64,000 bases of DNA from NCBI RefSeq assembly GCF_947172395.1, contig NC_069109.1, positions 3,743,968-3,807,967 on the forward strand, in the 5' to 3' direction. Both the position numbers and the translations under genes were made by a program. This stretch comes from Bicyclus anynana. Taxonomy: Eukaryota; Arthropoda; Insecta; Lepidoptera; Nymphalidae. The notes beneath the pieces are model-generated. The model made no database searches, was not told the DNA's origin, and was given only the letters and a program-made list of their open reading frames with translations. Shown here one piece after another: positions 34,730 through 45,100 of this stretch (the stretch's first letter is position 1; each line of letters opens with the position of its first letter).

Positions 34730-35653
34730 TCATTGTTTAAGATTGTCCAGATCAGATTCACATTTGATGAGATTGACTGGGGCACCTTCTTTTCTTCGCA
34801 AGTAAATTTTACCACTGGATGTCCAACAGTATTGATACTGATTAGTATTTGCAAAGTCTTTGGCAAGAAAAAACAACTTTTTAGTTTTCAGCGATAGACT
34901 TTCTGAAATAAAAATCCGCTTAGAGGGCCCGGCTAACCTTAGTTTTTCTGTAGTAGGTGGGTTATTTTCCTTATTTGATTTTCTGTACATACGAATAACT
35001 TTCTCCTTAGTTAGTAAGCTATTAAAATCCACAAGCACAGTCTTATATGTCGGATCACGTGAGCTAAAACGGAAGACATCTTTGACTTCATGTGGCTGGA
35101 TATTCATATTTAGGATTTTTCCAGTCGCTATGATGGTGTTGAGCAGGCTGTCTTTAGTTTCCGATTTAACTGTCGGTATATTTTTTATTTCAATGCAAGT
35201 TGATCTAGACAGTCTTTCGTAGTTATCCAATTTATCCTGTAGGAGCTCCAAGCTTTGAAGGTATGACTGTCTTTCAGATTCCATTTTATTTATTTCAATG
35301 GTAATTGTGTCATATTTTGCCGACAAGAAATCAATCGAACTCTGGATTTCACTACCTTGCTTTCTTATTTCATCTACTGCTAAGAACATTTTTTCAAGTT
35401 TATCAAACTTTGAACTTTGCTCTTTTTTAAAACTTTCAAAGATGTCCTTGATCTCAACCATGAAGGAAGCGAGTCGATCGCCGACTTCATCTGAACGCCG
35501 CCGTTTGTTTCTAAACCCTTGTTTCGCTCTAGGGGTTTCCGTCATAGGACATTCTTTGGTGGCATATTCATTCGAATTGATATGTGTTGTATGAGTAAGT
35601 TGCTTTGATGGAGATAATGATTTGGTGGAAGGTGGGGTGCGATTTAGGGGCAT
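34730..35653 (-). CDS. LINE ORF1, coiled coil with FP-like C-terminus
   Basis: A 307-codon intact frame. The N-terminus is polar with a basic RNKRRRSDE patch. The middle (about 55-135) is a predicted coiled coil rich in K, E and L. The C-terminal 170 residues (ending with RIFISESLSLKTKKLFFLAK and SSGKIYLRRKEGAPV) look like the domain shared by many insect LINE ORF1 proteins and baculovirus FP proteins. It presumably binds RNA in the retrotransposition particle. It is intact here while ORF2 is broken. Confidence 0.75.
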   Translation of the reverse strand: MPLNRTPPSTKSLSPSKQLTHTTHINSNEYATKECPMTETPRAKQGFRNKRRRSDEVGDRLASFMVEIKDIFESFKKEQSSKFDKLEKMFLAVDEIRKQGSEIQSSIDFLSAKYDTITIEINKMESERQSYLQSLELLQDKLDNYERLSRSTCIEIKNIPTVKSETKDSLLNTIIATGKILNMNIQPHEVKDVFRFSSRDPTYKTVLVDFNSLLTKEKVIRMYRKSNKENNPPTTEKLRLAGPSKRIFISESLSLKTKKLFFLAKDFANTNQYQYCWTSSGKIYLRRKEGAPVNLIKCESDLDNLKQ

Positions 35654-35679
35654 TTTTTTAAAATTAAGTTCGATAAATA

Positions 35680-35900
35680 TAAAATATTAAAAAATAATTA
35701 TAATAAATAATTAAATATACAAAATAATCATAAAATAATAAATAATAAATAATTATACAAAATAAACATAGAATAATAAATAAATAAATATACAAAATAA
35801 TCTTATAATAATAATAAATAAATATACAAAATAATCATAAAATAAATAAATAATATATAAGTAATAAATGAATAAATAATATATAAGTAAATAAAAAAAT
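35680..35900. repeat. AT-rich simple repeat at the LINE 5' side
   Basis: Irregular repeats of ATAAATAATC / AAATATACAAAATAATC type. It may be the LINE's 5' UTR or a tandem expansion at the insertion site. The ORFs across it are meaningless. Confidence 0.6.
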
Positions 35901-35904
35901 AAAA

Positions 35905-35992
35905 AGTCACGCCCTGAAATTCGAACCTCCACCACTCCTTTCTCTTCAGCAGTCGATGTCGCCGGTAGTTGCCACTAGGCTATCGTATCTGT
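35905..35992 (-). repeat. tRNA-like SINE head
   Basis: Minus strand: TAGCCTAGTGGCAACTACCG (box A-like) and GAGGTTCGAATTTCAGGGCG (box B-like). It differs from families A and B and is not a functional tRNA fold. Confidence 0.5.
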
Positions 35993-35998
35993 GCAAAG

Positions 35999-37313
35999 TA
36001 ATCTATACTAATATTATAAAGAGGTAAAGTTTGTAAGTTTGTAAGTTTGTAAGTTTGTAACAATTTTTTGAAATGGGGTAATCTTCGAAACTACTGGTCC
36101 GATTTTAAAAATTCTTTCACCAGTAGAATGCTACGTTATCGGGGAGTGCTATAGGCTATATTTTATATTTCTATCATATATAACTACTGAGATATCGCGG
36201 GTTTTCTCTTACAGGTCAGACCGAAAAACTTACTTATTCGCATGCGCTGCCTCAACCATTGCGTATAACTGAAATAATTGTATGGAGGCTTTTTGAACCT
36301 TTAAAAGTTCTACAAAAAAGTCCGCGACACCATATATCTATCTTTTATATTTTAGCAGATATAGTACCTTTAGTACTTTAATAAATTATTTAAATTTTAA
36401 ACTAAGGTTTACGTCATTATTTACACAACTAAACTTAAATCCTTATCAAAATGAATTATTTAATAATCACAAGGATATTATAGAGATAAGATTTGCCCTT
36501 TACAGTATGTTAATTAGTTATATAGTTTCGGAGATAATGCAAAATTTCTGAAAGTTGCAGAAATGCCGCTATATGACGCCCCGCGGTTTCAATTACGTGG
36601 TTCCCGTTCCCGTATGAATATGAGGACCAAACATAGCCTATGACACTTGCAAATAATGTAGCTTTCTATTGGTAAAAGAATTTTCCAAATCGGTCCAGTA
36701 GATCCAGAGATTACCCCCGACAACCACACAAACTTTACCTCTTTATAGTATTAGCATAGAAGTCGCTTGGGAAATTATAGTTTTTTGGTCATTGCACCAA
36801 AAGGCTGGACCAATTTTGCTGAGGGTAGGGATAGGATAGAGGTAGGGAAGGGGTAGGATAGAGGTAGGGTAGGGGTAATTTAGGGAAAGTGTAGGGTAGG
36901 GTAGGGTAGGGTACGGATAAGGTAGGGGTAGTGTAGGGTAGGCGCAAGGTAGAGGTAGGGGAAGGATATGGAACGTATAGGGTAGGGGAGGAGTAGGATA
37001 GGGGTAGGGTAGGGTAGGGTAGGGTAGGGGTAGGGTACGGGTAAGGTAGGGAAGGGTTAGGGTTAGCGGTAGGGTAGGAGTAAGGTAGGGGTAGGGTAGG
37101 GGTAGATTAGGGGTAGGGTAGGATAGGTTACGGGTAGGCTTAGGGTAGGGTAAGGTGGGGGGAGGGAAGGGTTAGCGTTAGCGGTATGGTAGGAGTAAGG
37201 TAGGGGTAGGGTAGGGTAGGGTAGGGTTGGGTAGGTTTACGAGCAGGGTAAGGTAGAGGTAGAGAAGTTTACATAATTTTTTACGCGGACGAAGTCGCGG
37301 GCGTCCGCTAGTT
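35999..37313 (+). mobile_element. Long non-autonomous Helitron with G-rich array
   Basis: Starts TCTATACTAATATTATAAAG and ends GCGGACGAAGTCGCGGGCG plus TCCGCTAGT. It matches 57744-58920 along its length. No ORF. It carries a long GGGTA-type array at 36830-37265. Confidence 0.85.
36830..37265 (+). repeat. Irregular (GGGTA)n-like G-rich array
   Basis: About 430 bp of GGGTAG / GGGGTAG / GGTAG units inside the Helitron. Runs of three or four G at short spacing make G-quadruplex formation on this strand plausible. Confidence 0.85.
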
Positions 37314-37866
37314 GTCAAATAATCGAACTGTATCCCGTACGGCGTATGTTACTTCACAATGATGACGACACGGGTCACTGAACCGTGTTACCGCTGTGAG
37401 CGTTTCATCGATGCACATAAAATGTCAAATGTTTTGAATTCACAAACGGTTACAAGCAATGCAGTTTTATTGAAACAAATCGGTTTTTTGGTTTATTATG
37501 CACTTTTCTTTAGTTATGTTTACTAATAAAATAATATATTGTAGCTGCTTCCTTACTGTAGCTCTCGCCTTCGGCTCGAGCTTGCAATATCGCCTCGGCT
37601 GCAATTTCAACTTACCTCACTTATATCATAATAATATAATAAAATTAAACAGCAAAAATAGATTTTCATCATCATTATCATCTACTCCCACCCTACCTCT
37701 ACCCTACCCTACAAAAATCTCTCTGTAAAAAACATCGTACCCCAAGGAATGTTTTAAAAAAGAATTAGCCAAATCAAACGTTCAAACGGTCTCGAGATTT
37801 GTGCATTCATTTTTATATATCAAATTTAAAATATTGAAAAACGAGATTTCTTTTGTATAATAATAC
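37314..37866. other. Spacer with a short repeat scrap
   Basis: A block at about 37555-37625 (CTCGAGCTTGCAATATCGCC) recurs in reverse near 17785-17820. Nothing else is recognised. Confidence 0.45.
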
Positions 37867-38060
37867 TAGCTGACGCCGCGCGGTTTCACCCGCGTGGTTC
37901 TCGTTCCCGTAGGAATACGGGGATGAAATATAGCCTATAGCCTTCCTCGATAAATGGGCTATCTAACACTGAAAGAATTTTTCAAATCGGACCAGTAGTT
38001 CCAGAGATTAGCGCGTTCAATCAAACAAACAAACTCTTCAGCTTTATTATATTAGTATAG
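37867..38060 (-). mobile_element. Short Helitron, reversed
   Basis: Begins CTAGCTGACGCCGCGCGGTT and ends in the reverse complement of TATACTAATATAATAAAGCT. Family copies: 43458, 44972, 54847 and 57414. Confidence 0.8.
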
Positions 38061-38584
38061 ATGAAAGGACAAAATAATATGAAAAAAAGACTCATAAATT
38101 ATAATAACTAACGCATAAAACAAGTTTTACATGTTTCAATTAAAACAACAAAATCAATTGTAATTAAATTATGTATTTTCTTTAATCTTAGAAATCAAAT
38201 TAAACATTATAAGGTACATCATCAATATTTAGTTAATTAATCAAAAAAGGTACATCAATTCAGTTAATTAATAGGTAATTAATTTATATACACAAATATA
38301 CAGTCCTTAAAATAGTTTCAAATCGTCCCCAGATCTAGGAGTGGAGCAAACCTGCCAAGGATACCCGCCCTAAGCCAAAATGATAATAATATTATGTTTT
38401 GAAGAATAGATAAATATATTTTTAAAAGTCCAAAAGTCCAAGGAATGCCCATCCCTGGCCCAGGCCTAACCGTCAACAATTTACTTATGTCCAAAATAAT
38501 TTTGTTAATTCTACTTTAATAATGAAATAATTACTTTATCAAAACTAATTACCTACGGCCCTACATATTATTATAAATATAAAA

Positions 38585-39150
38585 TATAGTACGGTTGGCA
38601 ATCATATTTTCCATTCTGGATTATTAAGGCCCAAAAATATTATGGTTGGCAACCCTATTTTCTGTCCGGATTAACGAGGATGTAAAATAGTACAGTTCCC
38701 AACCCTATTTCCTGTCCAAATTAAATAGGATGTAAAATAGTACACTTGACAACCATATTTCCTGTCCGGATTAACGAGGCTATAAAATACTGCCGTTGGC
38801 AACCCTATTATCTGTCCAGATTAATGGGGGTGTAAAATAGTATAGTTCATAACCATATTTCCTGTCCGGTTTAATGAGGTTCTATTGTAATCAAAAAAAG
38901 AAATAGATCTATTAATCGTCACTGCTCTACGAGAACTGTATCTGGTTGCTCTTGAGAGTGTGGAAGGCGTTGAATATTTCTGACGTGGGCTGTATGACGC
39001 GATCCTCCACCCATTGCTGCAGTACCTTGAACGCGTCTTGTCCGGATTAACGAGGCTCTAAAATAATACGGTTGGCAACTCTATTTCCTGTGTAGATTAA
39101 TGAGGCTCTGGAATAGTACAGTAGACAACCATATTCCCTGTCCGGATTAG
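38585..39150. repeat. 50-bp minisatellite around the last CENP-N exon
   Basis: Units at an exact 50-bp spacing (38650, 38700, 38750, 38800) built on GGCAACCCTATTTCCTGTCC and GGATTAACGAGGCTCTAAAA. The array resumes on both sides of the exon E copy at 38929-39031, and a further unit lies inside the intron at 39385-39440. Confidence 0.85.
38929..39031 (-). pseudogene. Partial duplicate of the last CENP-N exon
   Basis: About 100 bases nearly match exon bases 39168-39295 (for example CCCATTGCTG and ACGCGATCCTCCACCCATTG). The copy stops abruptly at GTCTTG, where the 50-bp repeat begins. It lacks the acceptor and exon 5' part. Confidence 0.85.
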
Positions 39151-39165
39151 CGAGGTTCTATTGTT

Positions 39166-42100
39166 CTATTCGTCATCACTGTTCTGTGAGAACTGTATCT
39201 GATTGCTCTTGAGGGTATGGAAGGCGTGGAATATTTCTGACGTGGGCTGTATGACGCGATCCTCCACCCATTGCTGAAGTACCTTGAACGTGTCGTCTGC
39301 TTTGATTTTGAGTGTCACTTTCATTTTTTTGTTTAATCTGCAAAATGAGTGAAAAATAAATCACTTAATAGTAAGTTAGCAATCCTATTTGCTGTCCGGA
39401 TTAACGAGGCCCTAAAATAGTACAGTTGGCAACCCTAATAATATATCTAACTAACATATCGTCCCTTAGCTTACAACACCGCTCAAGTCATTTTTACAAA
39501 CTTTACAGGAGACGTAAAAAACTGTATATTTTAAAAAATCTCTGGTTTTTTTCTAGTTCTACTCAATACATTCTTTAGTTACCGGTTAAGAAATAATTAT
39601 TTATACTTATTTTAACAAATTACTTTATTTTAACTTTAATTTTATGACTTGAGCGGTGTTGACTGATATTTTATTAGATTTAGGCGGTGTTGTTTGTGAA
39701 AATGTTATGGATTAAGGTATTAAAAGATGATTTGCAAATAAAAGTTTTTATTAAGAAATATTTCAAGAAAATTAACATTCTTTATAACAAAGGCATCTTA
39801 ACTTAAATCTAAAGAATCACATTGTTGAAATAACCTTAAGCAATTGGCTTAAGGTTATTTTCAGCTTTATGACTGCAACAAACGTCGCATTGATCTTTCT
39901 TTGGGTGGAATAGGCTCAGATTGAGTTTCAAAAATAATGTCAGTAATGCGACGGCATCTTTGGAAGATCTGCTAAAAACTTTTCAACATGTTTGATGACA
40001 TGGTCTTAAATTTTTCCTGGAACCTGCGATTACTGGTTGAAGTAGACACACCGGGAGAGGCATAGCACAATCGGTTTTTGTCGACCAATATCTTATAAAC
40101 CAATCTTTAATTCCAAGAGTGGCCAAGAACATTTTTACAGACTTGGCGACGTACATTATCAATCGTCAAAACGTAAGTTCGACTATCAGTTCTTTTGGAT
40201 TGGATTCTGGATTTTTTGTAACTTTCTTTAGTACTTTGTTAACGTGAGAAGTTATAAATGATCTTCGCTGCTCCCAGTTCATGTTCTTCCAGAAATTTTC
40301 AAACAAATGTTTTCGCTGTTGCTCGTTTATGTTGTCACATGACCTGAGCTTTGACGGCCTCCGTGGCGCAGTGGTATGCGCGGTAGATTTACAAAACGGA
40401 GGTCCTGGGTTCGATCCCCGGCTGGGCAGATTGAGATTTTCTTAATTTGTCCAGGTCTGGCTGGTGGGAGGCTTCAGCTGTGGCTAGTTACCACCCTACC
40501 GGCAAAGACGTACCGCCAAGCGATTTAGCGTTCCGGTACGATGCCGTGTAGAAACCGAAAGGGGTGTGGATTTTCATCCTCCTCCTAGCAAGTTAGCCCG
40601 CTTCCATCTTAGACTGCATCATCACTTACCGTCAGGTGAGATTGTAGTCAAGGGCTAACTTGTAAAGAATAAAATAAACAAAAAGAGTTTGGATTTCTTG
40701 CAAAACGCAGAAGTGCACGGTGGTTTTATGTATCTTGCATATGACCACTTTGTTAGTGATGGAATAGCAGAGACACTGGATTGCTGTATATTGTTTTGGG
40801 TTGTTTTATCTGTATCTGTGTTAATTACTATATCCGAAATTGGGTCTTGAGTATTCCTAGGGAAAGCTTTGATGTCAATATTTTGTAGCTCTTGTACAAT
40901 GTTCTCACTATCTACCGAGATATTGGCTACATTCAATGCAGAAGGCTGAAGATACTCGATGGTTACTGTAGCAAATTCGGGTGGTATATTTTGCAGATCA
41001 AAGAAGTCATCACCGACTTTTTCTACAACTTGTAGATTGTGAATGTCAATGTTTTCAATATTAATCATAATTAGTAATAATAGTCTATGTTCTGGTCAAA
41101 TATGTGTTTACATTATCCTGGCTACTTATAATACTTTTTATGGACTCCCCAAAGTTTTGATTATTTATTGGTGTTGCAATAGTTTCATATTTAGTAAGAG
41201 AATTGCATACTTTGGTGTCAGAAGAACTAGTGTTATTTTTTTTATTCAAAATCTAAAATAAATAATTGGAATTATTGCATTAAAGTATTTTCGCGCGAAA
41301 AGTATGCCAGACTAACGACTTGTGCGGTGTTGCGACGCCAACCGACTTGAGCGCTGTTACTATTTTTTGAATTACGGCTTCTGATTTTCTGAAATCTATT
41401 TCATGAGACCAATGGTTCGACGCGCAATGCGCAGCTTCATCCAATGGCATCAAAATGTAAATACCGCCAATTTTCGACTTGAGCGGTGTTGTTAGCTAAG
41501 GGACGATATCCGCTATGACGGTTTATAGTTTAATTGTTTCATGACGTCACGTTAACACTAAACCAACCTAAACAACGTTAATAGTTAATAATTAGATTGA
41601 CGTTTATTCCTTTAGCGACATCAATTAACATTGTGACGTCACAAAACAGCGTTTTTGACGTTTTGAAAAATTTATCTATACTAATATTATAAAGAGGAAA
41701 ACTTTGTTTGTATGTTTGTTTGATTGTAAAGAACAGGCTCAAAAACTACTGGACCGATTTAAAATATTCTTTCACCATTCGAAAGCTAACATTATCCACA
41801 AGTAACATAGGCTAAATTTTATTTTGGAAAAAAATAGGGTTCCGTAAGATATTTGGGACACAAGGTGGAAAAAATCAACCAGAAAAGTAGGGTAGGGGTA
41901 GGTAGGAGAAGGGTAGAGGTAGGGGTAGGCTAGGGGTAGGATAGGGGTAGTTGAAAGTTTACATCGAGTTTCACGCGGACGAAGTCGCGGGCGTCGGCTA
42001 GTTAAGTATATAATTTTTAAATTAAGTTTTCTGAAATCCTAAACTTTTATTAATTAAAATTAATATTGTTTATATTAAAGGAGATGGTCCATTTCAGGTC

Positions 42101-45100
42101 CATTCTTGTACCCCGTATCATTGAAATTTAAAAAAATACAAGGATTTTATTAAAATCTAAATAAGTGAATAAATATAATTAGATAAAAAGAAATAAATAA
42201 AATAAAAACGCAAGTTTTTGATTTATAACAAGATGGCGCTTTTAAAGCAGCTATGACATGACAATTGACAGCAAACGTCAAATCGACTACTGCATTGAAA
42301 ACGTCATCAATCCACCATTATTACCCATAATAGTGTTGCATTTCTTGGGAGAGAATGGATATTATTTTAAAACAATTAAAGTGAATTCATAGAATTGTAT
42401 AATTAAAAATAGTTAATATAAAAACTTTTTTTTTTTTTCACTAGGGTACATACATCGTGGGCTACATACAATTATGGACCATCTTCTTTGGAACGAGCCA
42501 ACTATTAGACTATACTAAAAAAAAAAAAAAACTGAATACATACATTGCAGGGTCATAGAAGTCCGACTCCGATTGGAGAGTCAACGTGTCCAATATTGGC
42601 ATGCTTGGTCCAAACATTTGCGACAAGTATTCCCTGGACGCGTGGCGGTTGGTGAAGTCGTACCCGCCTCGTACTACACAGGGTACTCCAACGTACTCGG
42701 GCATGTTGGCAATGTTGGCCGTGTTGGTACCACTGTCTATGATGTTGAGTAAGGACGGTATGTCTTTGCCGTTCAACTGAGCGTCCTCAAACTTTCTGTA
42801 GCCTAGACCTGGAAAACAAAAGCAATGTTATATATGTTATGTTTTTGAGTTCCCGGGTTTGATCCCGAATGAGGTTGTCTTAATTGGTCCAGGTCTGGTT
42901 ACCACCCTACTGACAAAGACGTACCCATAAGCAATTTAGTATCCCTGTACGATGTCGTTTAAAAGCAGAAAAGGGTGTGGTGTTTCATTCTCCTCAGAAC
43001 AAGTTAGCCCGCTTCCATCTTAGATTGCATCATCACTTACCATCAGGTGAGATTGCAGTCAAGGTCTAAGCTTCTGGAGCGAGCTCGGTTGGCTGGAGTT
43101 ACCAGTTGTGATCAGTACCAAATGGAAAAGGCCCAGGAAAGAAGAAGAAGATCATATATTTGTTTTTTTTGTATATGTATTGTATACTAGCGTTTGCATA
43201 ATATAATGTTTTTACAAATTCCGCAGGATTTTCCATGGATTTTTCCGTAATAAAATAGTTTTTTATGCCACTGTCATGTAAAGGCCATTGTACGAGTGCT
43301 ACAATGGCTAATTACGTGCAGTGGCAAACAATTTTTTTACAACCATGATAAAAGAAATAATAAAACTAAAATAAATAATATATAATTATAGTTGGGCATG
43401 GCCAGGCAGACTGGCCACATACACGTACTTGGTCACAATTATTATCATAAATAACTATCTATACTGATATTATAAAGCTGAAGAGTTTGTTTGTTTGATT
43501 GAACGCACTAATCTCAGGAACTACTGGTCCGATTTGAAAAATTATCTCAGTGTTAGCCCATTTATCGAGGACGGCTATAGGCTATATATTATTCCCGTAT
43601 TCCTACGGGAACGTGAACCACACAGGTGAAATGGGTTAGCTAGTAATTGATATTATTCAACACATATTGGACAGTTAGTCGCAGCATGGTGGAGTGCAAT
43701 GTGCTGACCAACGCCACATCCTGGCCAGGCGGACTGGCCACATACACATACTTGGTCACAATTATTATCATATATGTGGATATCTATAGTCGGTCTATAG
43801 ATATCCACATAGACTCACCAAGAACATATCGCAAGTTAATTTTACTAGATTTAAACTAATTTTTCTTTTTGTTTATACCAATTTTTTGTATTATATAGTA
43901 TATTCAAATAGTAGTTGTAAAATGTTTCTTTTTCTTGTTACTGTATGTAAATGTATTTTATTTATGTAAACTGATTTTATGTAATCGTTAATTTATTTCA
44001 ATATTAAGGAAATGTGCATGCCATGTCTACCTTCATTTGATTGTGCAGAGCCTTGTGTTTGTGTTTTTTAAATTGTGATTGTGTAAATGCTGCAACAGTC
44101 ACTGGTGGACCAAATAAATAAATATATAACTATAACTGATATTTATAGTTTAATAAGCCGTTAGTTAAGTTAGTTAGTATTAATAAGCCGTGATAGCCGA
44201 GTGGATATGACCTCTGCCTCCGATTCCGGAGGGTGTGGGTTCGAATCCGGTCCGGGGCATGCACCTCCAACTTTTCAGTTGTGTGCATTTAAAGAAATTA
44301 AATATCACGTGTCTCAATCGGTGAAGGAAAACATCGTGAGGAAACCTGCATACCAGAGAATCATCTTAATTCTCTGCGCGTGTGAAGTCTGCCAATCCGC
44401 ATTGGGCCAGCGTGGTGGACTATTGGCCTTATCCCTCTCATTCTGAGAAGAGACTCGTGCTCAGCAGTGAGTCGAATATGGGTTGATGACGACGAACTGA
44501 TATTATTCAACACACCTTGGACAGTGGGTCGCAGCATGGTGGAATGCAATGTGCTGACCAACGCCACATCCTGGCCAGGCGGACTGGCCACATACATGTA
44601 CTTGGTCACAATTATTATCATATATGTGGATATCTATAGTCGGTCTATAGATATCCACATAGACTCACCAAGAACATATCGCAAGTTAATTTTACTAGAT
44701 TTAAACTAATTTTTCTTTTTGTTTATACCAATTTTTTGTATTATATAGTATATTCAAATAGTAGTTGTAAAATGTTTCTTTTTCTTGTAACTGTTAAATG
44801 TATACTTATGTAAACTGATTTTATGTAATTAATTTATTTTAATATTACGGAATTGTGCATGCCGTGTCTAACTTCATTTGATTGTGCAGAGCCTTGTGTT
44901 TGTGTTTTTTACATTGTAATTGTGTAAATGCTGCAACAGTCACTGGTGGACCAAATAAATAAATATATAACTATCTATACTAATATTATAAAGCTGAAGA
45001 GTTTGTTTCTTTGTTTGTTTGTTTGAACGCGCTAATCTCAGGAACTACTGGTCTGACATGAAATTTTTTTTCTGTATTAGATAGCCCATTTATCGAGGAA

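Larger units (their letters stand above)
31030..35660 (-). mobile_element. Nearly full-length two-ORF LINE (CR1/Jockey group)
   Basis: A non-LTR retrotransposon of about 4.6 kb: ORF1 (35653-34730), a 420-bp spacer, ORF2 (34309 down to about 31371) and a GT-rich 3' UTR. It is inserted next to the 3' end of a Helitron. The clade is uncertain; ORF1 with an FP-like C-terminus and this 3' structure are common in lepidopteran CR1-like elements. ORF2 is broken, so the copy is not autonomous. Confidence 0.8.
43390..44595 (-). pseudogene. Tandem partial copies of CENP-N exon 3
   Basis: The 3' half of exon 3 plus donor (TGGACAGTGGGTCGCAGCAT to GGCGGACTGGCCACATACA on the plus strand) recurs at 44516-44595 and 43661-43746, with a shorter scrap at 43394-43435. 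The two longer copies are followed by the same roughly 400-bp block (GTCGGTCTATAGATATCCAC to GTCACTGGTGGACCAAATAA), an offset of about 850 bp. None has an acceptor. Confidence 0.87.

Noticed and set aside
34306..34866. 186-codon minus-strand ORF between LINE ORF1 and ORF2
   Set aside because: It overlaps the end of ORF1 in another frame and the spacer, and matches no LINE domain.
36830..37265. Interstitial telomere repeats
   Set aside because: Insect telomeres are TTAGG. These are irregular GGGTA units inside a Helitron and recur in its relatives.
40354..40430. A tRNA gene at the SINE head
   Set aside because: Box A and box B are present, but the stretch is followed by the SINE body and recurs many times. 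It is a tRNA-derived SINE, as are the similar heads elsewhere.
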